Both the position numbers and the translations under genes were made by a program. Positions 33,579 through 41,224 of a stretch of 64,000 nt of DNA are shown piece by piece (the stretch's first letter is position 1; each line of letters begins with the position of its first letter). The notes beneath the pieces were generated by a model that worked only from the letters and a program-made list of their open reading frames with translations, made no database searches and was not told the DNA's origin. This DNA is from Gemmatimonadota bacterium (GTDB lineage: Bacteria > Gemmatimonadota > Gemmatimonadetes > Longimicrobiales > Gaopeijiaceae): positions 124,001 through 188,000 of the forward strand of contig SKKN01000035.1 in assembly GCA_007121455.1 (NCBI GenBank), read 5' to 3'.

Positions 33579-35176
33579 TGCGCGTGCACACGGCCATGAC
33601 GACCCTCGCGTTGGCGGCCGTCTTCGTCGCCTGGCCCGCCGGGGCCCAGGACGGGGACCTGGCCAGGGGGCAGGAGGTCTATGATCGGTGGTGCGCCTCC
33701 TGCCACGGGTTCGACGGCGCCGGGGAGGGACCCGCCGCGGCGTACATGCTCCCCCGTCCCCGGGACTTCACGGGTGGGCTCTACCAGATCCGCACCACGA
33801 CGGGGGGCGAGTTGCCGACCGACGATGACATCCTTCACGTCATCGACGAGGGGATGCCCGGCACGACCATGCCCGGATGGCAGGATCAACTCTCCCGAGC
33901 AGACCGGCGCGCTCTCGTAGCGTACCTGAAGAGCTTCTACCCCGGCTTCGAGACCTTCGGCGCCCCCGAACCGGTCTCGATCGGGCGTGCCGGACGCGCG
34001 TCCGAAGATCGCCTCGCGGAGGGGCGGATGTTTTACGACTCGATCGAATGCTGGCAGTGCCACGGAGGGCTCGGAAGGGGGGACGGATCTTCGGGTCCGA
34101 CTCTGGAGGATGATTGGGGCTACCCGATCCGCGCCGCCGACCTCACGCAGAACTGGAGGTTCAGTGGAGGGGGGAGCGTCGAGGACATCTACCGCCGAAT
34201 CCTCACGGGCATGGACGGAACACCGATGCCGGCCCACGCCGACCTGATCGATGCCGGCTTCATGGACGAGGAACAACTCTGGAGCGTCGCCCACTACGTG
34301 CGAAGCCTTTCCCCGGAACGCGTTCCCCGCGTCCGGGAAGTGGTCCGCGTGGAGCGGCGCGAGCCGGGCGAGGTGCCGAGCACCGTGCACGATGAGCGGT
34401 GGGAGGATGTGGATTCGTTCTACATCCCGCTGGTCGCGCAGATCATCATAGAGCCTCGCTGGTTCGATCCCTCCGTCAACACCGTCTGGGTCCAGGGAAT
34501 CCATGATGGAGAGGAGCTCGCCCTGCGCCTCAGTTGGAGCGACCGGACCCGAAGCCCCGACCCGGAGTGGAGCGACTTCCAGGCGAGGGTCATCGATGTC
34601 ATGGAACCGAAGGAAGGCGATCCTGTGGAGCCGGGGCCGTTGCCGGATGGGATCACGCTCCAGTTCCCGACGAACATCCCCGACGGCACGGAGCGCCCCT
34701 ACTTCCTGATGGGCGACTCCCGCAATCCAGTCTATCTCTGGCAGTGGCGAAGCGACCAGGAGGGAGTGGAGGCTGCGACGGCCCAGGGGATGCGCGAGAT
34801 CCAGCCCCTCTCCGGCCGAACCATCGACGTCGATGCCCACTGGGAGGATGGCCTTTGGCAGGTCGTTCTCCGGGCTCCTTTTACCGCGGAGGACCCTAGA
34901 AACGAAGTCGAGTTCGAAGTAGGACGACCGATTCCGATCGCGTTCTACGCGTGGGACGGTGACCACGGGGAAGAAGGGACCCGGGGCTCGATCGGCTCGT
35001 GGTACTTCATCCATCTGGAGGAGGAGACCCCCGCGGCCGTCTACGTGGCACCCCTCGTAGCCGGGCTCTTCACCGTGGGACTCGGTCTTTTCGTGATCGC
35101 TCGGGCCCAGAGACGGGAGCGCCTGTCCTCCGAGGCGAACGGGCATGAGGAAGTGAGTACGACGACCACCGCATAG
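33578..35176 (+). CDS. Diheme cytochrome c fused to ethylbenzene dehydrogenase-like heme b domain
   Basis: 532 residues with a signal peptide (MRVHTAMTTLALAAVFVAWPAGA). Two cytochrome c domains carry WCASCHGFDGAGEG and ECWQCHGGLGRGDG. From about residue 290 a beta-rich domain (SFYIPLVAQIIIEPRWFDPS, VQGIHDGEELALRLSWSD, IPIAFYAWDGD) resembles the heme b-binding EB_dh domain of ethylbenzene dehydrogenase gamma subunits and NxrC-like proteins. It ends in a membrane helix (APLVAGLFTVGLGLFVIARA). The chain could carry electrons over three hemes from a periplasmic donor. No molybdoenzyme subunit is encoded nearby, so the usual partner is missing. Confidence 0.85.
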   Translation: MRVHTAMTTLALAAVFVAWPAGAQDGDLARGQEVYDRWCASCHGFDGAGEGPAAAYMLPRPRDFTGGLYQIRTTTGGELPTDDDILHVIDEGMPGTTMPGWQDQLSRADRRALVAYLKSFYPGFETFGAPEPVSIGRAGRASEDRLAEGRMFYDSIECWQCHGGLGRGDGSSGPTLEDDWGYPIRAADLTQNWRFSGGGSVEDIYRRILTGMDGTPMPAHADLIDAGFMDEEQLWSVAHYVRSLSPERVPRVREVVRVERREPGEVPSTVHDERWEDVDSFYIPLVAQIIIEPRWFDPSVNTVWVQGIHDGEELALRLSWSDRTRSPDPEWSDFQARVIDVMEPKEGDPVEPGPLPDGITLQFPTNIPDGTERPYFLMGDSRNPVYLWQWRSDQEGVEAATAQGMREIQPLSGRTIDVDAHWEDGLWQVVLRAPFTAEDPRNEVEFEVGRPIPIAFYAWDGDHGEEGTRGSIGSWYFIHLEEETPAAVYVAPLVAGLFTVGLGLFVIARAQRRERLSSEANGHEEVSTTTTA

Positions 35177-35201
35177 CAACTCGAATAGGAGGAGATCGAC
35201 C

Positions 35202-36122
35202 ATGCAAGGCACGAGAAGTCTGATCCGAATTGGAGCGCCCGCACTGCTCCTCGCCGTAGCCGTCGCCTGTGGAGACGACGCGCCGGACGGCCCCCCACCG
35301 GGCACACCGGCCGAGATGCCCTTCGACGAAGGCACCGCCGGCGATGTGCAAGGGAGCGTCGTCTTCGAGGGCACGCCCCCTTCGCCGGAGCCGCTCGACA
35401 TGGCTTCGGAGCCGGACTGCGCCGCGATGTACGACGAGACGCCGACGCGGGACCTCATCAAGGTGAGCGGGGACGGGCAGCTCGGGGACGTCTTCGTGTA
35501 CGTGAGCGAAGGCCTCGAGGACATGCAGTTTCCGATCCCCGAGGAAGGAACCGTGATCGATCAGCAGGGCTGCCGTTACATCCCACACATAACCGGCGTC
35601 ATGGCGAACCAGACGTTCGTGCTGCGCAACTCCGACGGCCTCCTCCACAACATCAATGCGAGACCGGAGGTGAATCGTCCGTTCAACATCAGCCAGCCGG
35701 TGAACATGGATACGGAGCGGACCTTCGCTCAGCCGGAGGTGATGATCCCCCTTCGCTGCGACGTCCACGGGTGGATGATCAGCTATGTGGGAGTGGTGGC
35801 GCATCCCTATCACTCGGTTTCCGGGGACGATGGGTCGTTCGACCTCAGCACGCTCCCCCCGGGGGAGTACGTTGTGACGGCGTGGCACTCCCAGCTCGGC
35901 ACCCAGGAGCAGACGGTCACGGTCGAGACGGGTGAGGTTGCCGAGATCGCCTTCACCTTCGATGAGGGGATGCTCGCCCATGCCGACGTGCCGATGGCCG
36001 ACCCGATCGATCCGCACGACCACCACCATCCCCTCGACGTCCGGGCCCGGCGGCTCGCCCAGGATGGTCACGGGACGCACGAGCACGGAGGCCATGTCGC
36101 GGGGCCGATGGGGCCTCGCTGA
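35202..36122 (+). CDS. Cupredoxin-like lipoprotein
   Basis: 306 residues; AGGAGG (35187-35192) lies nine bases before the ATG. A lipoprotein signal ends in LLLAVAVACGDD. The middle has a plastocyanin-like fold with NSDGLLHNINARPEVNRPFN (His ligand) and PLRCDVHGWMISYVGVV (Cys, His and Met ligands), consistent with a type 1 copper site. A C-terminal carboxypeptidase-regulatory-like beta-sandwich (VSGDDGSFDLSTLPPGEYVV) and a His-rich tail (DPHDHHHPLD, HGTHEHGGH) follow. It could shuttle electrons between the cytochromes upstream and the oxidase downstream; the His-rich tail may bind Cu. Confidence 0.85.
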   Translation: MQGTRSLIRIGAPALLLAVAVACGDDAPDGPPPGTPAEMPFDEGTAGDVQGSVVFEGTPPSPEPLDMASEPDCAAMYDETPTRDLIKVSGDGQLGDVFVYVSEGLEDMQFPIPEEGTVIDQQGCRYIPHITGVMANQTFVLRNSDGLLHNINARPEVNRPFNISQPVNMDTERTFAQPEVMIPLRCDVHGWMISYVGVVAHPYHSVSGDDGSFDLSTLPPGEYVVTAWHSQLGTQEQTVTVETGEVAEIAFTFDEGMLAHADVPMADPIDPHDHHHPLDVRARRLAQDGHGTHEHGGHVAGPMGPR

Positions 36123-36213
36123 CCACGATAAGGTTCGACGCACATGACCCGCCCCGAGCCGGGCGTCCGGAAACCGGGCGTCCGGCCGGGGACAGGATCA
36201 GGAGACGAAGCGA

Positions 36214-36969
36214 ATGAACTGGCTGCTCGACCCCTCGTTTTCGACCTTCGGACCCGATATCGATCGGCTTTACTACATCATCCTGGTCATCACGGGGCTG
36301 GTCTTCGTCCTCACCGAATTCCTCCTCTTCTACTTCCTCTTCAAGTACCGCAAGAAAGAGGGCCGGAAGGCGGAATACAGCCATGGGAGCACGAAAGCCG
36401 AGGTGATCTGGACACTCATCCCGTTCGTGATCGTCGTCGCCATCGGGCTCATGAGCGTCTCCGTCTGGGATCAGATCAAGAACCCGGTCGAGTTCCCGAA
36501 CCCGGACTATGAAATCATCGTGTCGGCCCGCCAGTTCGAGTGGGACGCGATTTATCCGGGAGCTGACGGAGAGCTCGGAACGGAGGACGATTTCACGGTA
36601 CTCAACCGAATCCATGTGCCGGTGAACGAACCCATCCTGGTCCACCTCGAAGCGGAGGACGTGATCCACTCCTTCTTCGTTCCCGATTTCCGCCTGAAGC
36701 AGGATGCCGTCCCGGGCATGACGATCCCCGTCTGGTTCGAAGTCACCGAGCCCGGCGAGTACATTCTCGGCTGCGCGGAGCTTTGCGGCATCGGACACTA
36801 CCGGATGGACGGGATGATCGTCGTCCTGACGGCCGAGGAGTACCGGGAGTGGGAAGCGGGCCAGATCGCATTCCACTCCGGTGAGAGGAGCCCGGACGAG
36901 GGAGACGTGGTCGCCTCGCGCGGAGACGAAGAGGATTCGGACGAGACGCAGGACACGGGCGGTCCATGA
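36214..36969 (+). CDS. coxB: Cytochrome c oxidase subunit II
   Basis: 251 residues from the ATG at 36214. Two transmembrane helices (LYYIILVITGLVFVLTEFLLFY and AEVIWTLIPFVIVVAIGLM) flank a cytoplasmic loop. The periplasmic cupredoxin domain has the binuclear CuA site, HSFFVPDFRLKQDAVPG and then CAELCGIGHYRM (C-x3-C-x3-H-x2-M). Unlike the second subunit II at 45-46 kb there is no fused cytochrome c; the acidic C-terminal tail ends the protein. It receives electrons from a soluble donor, possibly the cytochromes or cupredoxin encoded just upstream, and passes them to subunit I. Confidence 0.95.
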   Translation: MNWLLDPSFSTFGPDIDRLYYIILVITGLVFVLTEFLLFYFLFKYRKKEGRKAEYSHGSTKAEVIWTLIPFVIVVAIGLMSVSVWDQIKNPVEFPNPDYEIIVSARQFEWDAIYPGADGELGTEDDFTVLNRIHVPVNEPILVHLEAEDVIHSFFVPDFRLKQDAVPGMTIPVWFEVTEPGEYILGCAELCGIGHYRMDGMIVVLTAEEYREWEAGQIAFHSGERSPDEGDVVASRGDEEDSDETQDTGGP

Positions 36970-37012
36970 TGCCCGATCCCGGTGATCTAGACGCGAGCCC
37001 CATCGAACGGAC

Positions 37013-38806
37013 ATGGCCATGAGCGCAACCGCTGCAGCGAAAACGGATTGGGATCAGCCAGGATTCGCGGGAGGCGAGCATCACGAGCCCTCCTTCATCC
37101 GGAAGTACATCTTCTCCACGGATCACAAGATCATCGCGATCCAGTTCCTGGTGACGAGCCTCTTCTTCCTCATCGTAGGGGGGCTTCTCGCGGTGATGAT
37201 CCGGTGGCAGCTGGGCTTCCCCGGAGCGCCCCTTCCAGGCGGCGACCTGCTTCCCGACACCATGGCGCCCGGGGGAATCATCCTCCCCGAGTTCTACAAC
37301 GCGATGGTGACGATGCACGGGACGTTCATGATCTTCTTCGCGATCATGCCGCTGATGGTGGGCGTCTTCGGGAACCTCCTCATCCCGCTCCAGATCGGCG
37401 CGGGAGACATGGCTTTCCCGAAGCTCAACATGCTCTCCTTCTGGCTCGCCGTGCCCGCGGGTTTCATCATGTTGGCCAGCTTCTTCGTGGAGGGAGGCGC
37501 GGCCGGCGCGGGGTGGACCGCGTACGCCCCCCTCTCCGCCGATGGTGAGTACACCGGGGTCTACCTCGGCCAGCAGCTCTGGCTCGTCTCCCTCTTCATC
37601 CTCGGCTTCTCCTCCATCGCCGGCGCGGTGAACTACGTCACGACGATCATCAACATGCGGGCCCCGGGGCTCACCTGGTTCCGACTGCCGCTCACGATCT
37701 GGTCGCTCTTCATCACCTCCTTCCTCGTGCTCCTCGCCATTCCGATTCTGGCCGGCGCACTCATCATGCTCCTCACGGACCAGACGCTCGGAACCACGTT
37801 CTTCCTCCCGGCGGGGGGCGGCGAGCCTCTTCTCTGGCAGCACCTCTTCTGGTTCTTCGGGCACCCCGAGGTCTACATCCTCATCCTTCCGGCGATGGGG
37901 ATCGTCTCGGACATCCTGTCGAACGGCGCCAGGAAGCCGGTCTTCGGATACCACGCCATGGTTCTCGCGATCATCGCCATCGCGTTCCTCGGGTGGATCG
38001 TGTGGGGCCATCACATGTTCATGAGCGGCATGAACCCGATGCTCGGTACCACCTTCATGATCACGACGATGGTGATCGCGGTCCCTTCGGCGATCAAGGT
38101 GTTCAACTGGCTCGGGACGCTCTGGAGGGGGAACATCGAGTTTCACGCCCCGCTGCTCTACAGCGTCGGCTTCGTCTCCCTCTTCATCGTCGGAGGGCTT
38201 TCCGGGATCTTCATGGCGTCGACCCCGGTCGACATCTACATCCACGATACGTACTTCATCGTCGCCCACATCCACTACGTGCTGTTCGGTGGAAGCCTCT
38301 TCGCCATCTTCGCGGGGATCACCTTCTGGTATCCGAAGATGTTCGGGCGGATGATGAGCTCCTTCTGGAACAAGATCCATTTCGTGCTGACGTTCATCTT
38401 CTACAGCATGGCCTTCTTTCCGATGCACGGGCTGGGACTCGAGGGGATGATGCGACGCCTGTACGACCCGACCCAGTACGCATACCTGGCGGAGCTGCAG
38501 CCCTGGAATCAGTTCATCTCGATCTCGGTCTTCCTGCTCGCGGCCACCCAGGTGATCTACTTCGCGAATTTCACCCTCTCCCTGTGGAAGGGGGAGAAGG
38601 CCACTGCGAATCCGTGGAGGGCGAACAGCCTCGAGTGGTCCGTTCCTTCGCCACCGCCTCACGGAAACTTCGAGCGGATCCCGATCGTGTACCGGGGCCC
38701 CTACGAGTACAGCTCTCCGGAGTCGGACGAGGACTTCTACCCGCAGTTCGTCCCTCCCCGGCAGAAGACTGCTCCGCGGCCCGAGCCCCAGCCCACCGCC
38801 GACTGA
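37013..38806 (+). CDS. coxA: Cytochrome c oxidase subunit I
   Basis: 597 residues; the ATG at 37019 is an alternative start. A proton-pumping heme-copper oxidase core of A1 type. MVTMHGTFMIFFAIMP has the low-spin heme a ligand, FFGHPEVYILILPAMG the CuB His with the cross-linked Tyr and the Glu of the D channel, WGHHMFMSG two further CuB His, and VAHIHYVLFGG the two heme ligands. Twelve membrane helices are expected. The cytoplasmic C-terminus reads WSVPSPPPHGNF, shared with the second copy at 43-45 kb. It reduces O2 to water at the heme a3-CuB site. Confidence 0.96.
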   Translation: MAMSATAAAKTDWDQPGFAGGEHHEPSFIRKYIFSTDHKIIAIQFLVTSLFFLIVGGLLAVMIRWQLGFPGAPLPGGDLLPDTMAPGGIILPEFYNAMVTMHGTFMIFFAIMPLMVGVFGNLLIPLQIGAGDMAFPKLNMLSFWLAVPAGFIMLASFFVEGGAAGAGWTAYAPLSADGEYTGVYLGQQLWLVSLFILGFSSIAGAVNYVTTIINMRAPGLTWFRLPLTIWSLFITSFLVLLAIPILAGALIMLLTDQTLGTTFFLPAGGGEPLLWQHLFWFFGHPEVYILILPAMGIVSDILSNGARKPVFGYHAMVLAIIAIAFLGWIVWGHHMFMSGMNPMLGTTFMITTMVIAVPSAIKVFNWLGTLWRGNIEFHAPLLYSVGFVSLFIVGGLSGIFMASTPVDIYIHDTYFIVAHIHYVLFGGSLFAIFAGITFWYPKMFGRMMSSFWNKIHFVLTFIFYSMAFFPMHGLGLEGMMRRLYDPTQYAYLAELQPWNQFISISVFLLAATQVIYFANFTLSLWKGEKATANPWRANSLEWSVPSPPPHGNFERIPIVYRGPYEYSSPESDEDFYPQFVPPRQKTAPRPEPQPTAD

Positions 38807-38819
38807 GAGGAAGCACAAG

Positions 38820-39455
38820 ATGAGTCAGGCAGCCACGATGCCGATCGAGGAGCGAGCACCGGAGCCCGGGCTGGGGATCTACAACCTCAAGCTGGGAATC
38901 TGGATCTTCCTCCTGTCGGAGGTGATGTTCTTCACCGCCCTGATCGGAAGTTACGTCATTCTCCGGTTCGCTCACCCCGACCACTTCGCCGCGCCCGGAG
39001 AGGTCCTGAACGTCCCGCTCACCGCCGTCAACACCTTCATCCTGATCTGCTCCTCGGTGACGATGGTGAAGGCGTACGCAGCGATCGAAAAGGACGACCA
39101 GAAGGGGCTGAAGCAGTGGCTCCTCGCCACAATCGTGCTCGGAAGCACGTTCGTGGGGGTGCAGGTCTACGAGTACATCCATCTGGTCAACGACGGGTTC
39201 GTCCCTGATGCGCAGGCATATGTCGAGTCCGGTCTGGCCGGCGGCCCGCTCTACAGCTCCACCTTCTACCTGATGACCGGGTTCCACGGGGTACACGTGG
39301 CGCTCGGCGTGGGCGCCCTCATCTTCATCCTGATCAAGGCGATGAGAGGAGCCTACTCTTCCCAGCGCCTCGGAGGGGTCGAGGGGGTGGGCCTGTACTG
39401 GCACTTCGTGGACCTGGTCTGGATCGTGCTCTTCACGATCGTCTACCTGATCTGA
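38820..39455 (+). CDS. coxC: Cytochrome c oxidase subunit III
   Basis: 211 residues, 13 bases after the subunit I stop. Five helices, with NLKLGIWIFLLSEVMFFTAL (the conserved Glu-Val-Met-Phe segment), YLMTGFHGVHVALGVGAL and GLYWHFVDLVWIVLFTIVYL, all diagnostic of the family. It stabilises subunit I and the proton uptake path. There is another copy at 42.4-43.0 kb with moderate similarity. Confidence 0.95.
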   Translation: MSQAATMPIEERAPEPGLGIYNLKLGIWIFLLSEVMFFTALIGSYVILRFAHPDHFAAPGEVLNVPLTAVNTFILICSSVTMVKAYAAIEKDDQKGLKQWLLATIVLGSTFVGVQVYEYIHLVNDGFVPDAQAYVESGLAGGPLYSSTFYLMTGFHGVHVALGVGALIFILIKAMRGAYSSQRLGGVEGVGLYWHFVDLVWIVLFTIVYLI

Positions 39456-39536
39456 GTTCGGTTTCGGCTCGACGCCCCCTTTCGCCGGGCCACCGAGCCA
39501 CGCACGTTGAACGAAACGAAGACAAGGAGCGTCGTC

Positions 39537-39809
39537 ATGCAGCACGGGGAAAGTGCACATCCGCCGTACATGATGATCTGGGTCGTGCTGGCCGTCCTCA
39601 TGTTCGCGAAGGTGGGCGTTTCGCTCGTCGATATGGGACGAGGGATGTCGATCGCGCTCCTCGTCCTGATCTCGCTGGTGAGCGCAGTGCTCGTCGCCCT
39701 CTACTACATGCATCTCCGGTTCGAGCCGAAGAAGCTGTGGATCCTCGCGGCACTCCCACTGCCGCTCATCGCGATCCTGATCCTCACCGTCATCCAGGAG
39801 TTCAGATGA
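39537..39809 (+). CDS. Cytochrome c oxidase subunit IV (caa3/CyoD-like)
   Basis: 90 residues from the ATG at 39537, chosen because AGGAG lies seven bases upstream; a TTG at 39507 is less likely. Three helices are visible (MMIWVVLAVLMFAKVGVSLV, SIALLVLISLVSAVLVALYYM and WILAALPLPLIAILILTVI) with ALYYMHLRFE, a motif of prokaryotic COX4/CyoD proteins. It supports assembly of the oxidase core. Confidence 0.85.
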   Translation: MQHGESAHPPYMMIWVVLAVLMFAKVGVSLVDMGRGMSIALLVLISLVSAVLVALYYMHLRFEPKKLWILAALPLPLIAILILTVIQEFR

Positions 39810-39821
39810 GGGCCGTGTGCA

Positions 39822-39980
39822 ATGGCTGCGCATGATCCACTCATGGTGGGCATGTTCTGGGGAGGCGTGCTCGTCGCATCCGTCCCGATGCTTCTTGCGT
39901 TCGGGATTGGTATCTACGTCCTGAAGCGGTATCGTGCGGGCCGTAGACAAGAGCCTCCAGAGGGGCGAAAAACCAGCTGA
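39822..39980 (+). CDS. 52-residue single-pass membrane protein in cox operon
   Basis: An ATG at 39822, 12 bases after the subunit IV stop, starts a 52-codon gene ending with TGA at 39980. One helix (FWGGVLVASVPMLLAFGIGIYV) is followed by LKRYRAGRRQEP, a basic cytoplasmic tail, and the N-terminus has two Met and one His. The length and topology recall small oxidase accessory subunits (CcoQ/CydX-like), but no clear homology is seen. Operon position between coxD-like and the next membrane protein supports that it is real. Confidence 0.6.
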   Translation: MAAHDPLMVGMFWGGVLVASVPMLLAFGIGIYVLKRYRAGRRQEPPEGRKTS

Positions 39981-39999
39981 ACCACAGGGGAAGGGGCAA

Positions 40000-40956
40000 A
40001 TGGACGACAGGAAGTGGTGGCTTCGCGGTGTGGCGGCCGGAATCATCGGAGCAACGGTACTGGCATTCTGGTTTCTGCTCGTGGATGCGGCGTACGGCGC
40101 TCCATTCCGGACACCGGCACTCCTAGCCAGGTCCCTCCTGACGGTCGAGGGCCTGGAGACGAGCCCGGGGCTGATCGCGCTCTACACTCTGGTCCACTAC
40201 GCCGCCTTCATCCTGGTCGGGGTCGGTGCGACGTGGATTCTTCTGAAGCTCCAGACCGCACCCGGTATTCTCCTCGGGCTCGTTCTCGGATTCCTCCTCT
40301 TCGACATCGTCTTCTTCGCGAGCATGACGATCACGGGGGTGGACGTCGTCGAGGAGCTCGGATGGGTAGAGGTGCTTGCGGGGAACCTCATCGCCGGCGT
40401 CTCGGTGATGGGCTTCCTCCACCTCACCGGAGTGGCCCGTGCCGTTTCGTGGTGGGAAGCGCTAGCCGATCACCAGATCGTCCGCGAGGGCCTCGTCGCA
40501 GGGCTGGTCGCCGGAGTCGCCGTCGCAATGTGGTTCTTCGTGATCGATGCCGCGCAGGGGCGGCTCTTCTTCACCCCGGGAGCGCTCGGGTCCGCACTCT
40601 TCCTCGGCGCCACGGACATCGCCTCGATCGAGGTGAACGTCTGGACGGTCCTCGGCTACAGCCTCTTCCACTTCGCGGCGTTTTTCGCCGTGGGCCTCAT
40701 CGCCTCCGCCTTCGCCTGGCAGGCAGAGGACACGCCGCCCCTCATCCTCGCGGCCGTCCTCCTCTTCGTGGCCTTCGAGGCCTTCTTCCTCGGGCTCCTC
40801 GCCGTGGTGGCCGAATTCCTGCTCGGCCCCCTCGCCTGGTGGTCGATCGCCCTCGGAAACCTCCTCGCCGTCGTGGCGATGGGCACCTACCTCTGGATCA
40901 AACACCCGAAGCTGCGGCAGGCGCTCGCTCAAGATCCGTTCGACCGGACGATGTGA
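40000..40956 (+). CDS. Internally duplicated polytopic membrane protein, unknown
   Basis: 318 residues from the ATG at 40000, preceded by GGGGAAGGGG. About eight membrane helices form two similar halves: FWFLLVDAAYGAPFRTPAL and LYTLVHYAAFILVGVGATWI in the first match MWFFVIDAAQGRLFFTPGAL and LGYSLFHFAAFFAVGLIASA in the second. Each half keeps an Asp-Ala-Ala and a His-(Y/F)-Ala-Ala-Phe. I do not recognise the family. Its place at the end of the cox operon suggests a role in oxidase assembly or heme/copper handling, but there is no direct evidence. Confidence 0.75.
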   Translation: MDDRKWWLRGVAAGIIGATVLAFWFLLVDAAYGAPFRTPALLARSLLTVEGLETSPGLIALYTLVHYAAFILVGVGATWILLKLQTAPGILLGLVLGFLLFDIVFFASMTITGVDVVEELGWVEVLAGNLIAGVSVMGFLHLTGVARAVSWWEALADHQIVREGLVAGLVAGVAVAMWFFVIDAAQGRLFFTPGALGSALFLGATDIASIEVNVWTVLGYSLFHFAAFFAVGLIASAFAWQAEDTPPLILAAVLLFVAFEAFFLGLLAVVAEFLLGPLAWWSIALGNLLAVVAMGTYLWIKHPKLRQALAQDPFDRTM

Positions 40957-40981
40957 GGGCGAGACGCTTTCGGGCGTAGAT

Positions 40982-41021
40982 GAGCCCCGGCGACTTCTAC
41001 CTCGTCCGGTCGTCGGGGCTC
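40982..41021. terminator. Bidirectional hairpin between convergent oxidase operons
   Basis: GAGCCCCGGCGAC (40982-40994) pairs with GTCGTCGGGGCTC (41009-41021) in a 13-bp stem with one G-T wobble and a 14-base loop. It lies 26 bases after the plus-strand stop and overlaps the end of the last minus-strand gene, whose stop is in the loop. No T-run follows, so Rho-independent release is not certain. Confidence 0.5.
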
Positions 41022-41215
41022 GTGTACCCGAGGAACCGGTTGAGCCGGGTCAGGTAGCCGATCAGAATCGCTCCGAGCAGAATGAATACCATCCCCAGGA
41101 CGAGCGAGCCCGTGGCTCCCGTCCGCCCGTACCCGACGATCTCCCAGATCCCGTATCCGAAGCAGAAGACGATGGCGGCGGCGATGAGCCCGCGGTGGAA
41201 GGGGACGATGGACAT
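40997..41215 (-). CDS. Small two-helix membrane protein, end of second oxidase operon
   Basis: 72 residues from the ATG at 41215, nine bases after the CtaG stop. Two membrane helices (GLIAAAIVFCFGYGIWEIVGY and GSLVLGMVFILLGAILIGYLTRL) are followed by a short charged tail. I do not recognise it; size, topology and operon context suggest a small oxidase accessory protein. Confidence 0.65.
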   Translation of the reverse strand: MSIVPFHRGLIAAAIVFCFGYGIWEIVGYGRTGATGSLVLGMVFILLGAILIGYLTRLNRFLGYTSPDDRTR

Positions 41216-41224
41216 GGGGTCACC

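Noticed and set aside
30149-35176. Nitrite oxidoreductase-like respiratory locus
   Set aside because: The EB_dh-like domain recalls NxrC, but no NxrA/NxrB-type molybdoenzyme or iron-sulfur subunit is encoded in the window.
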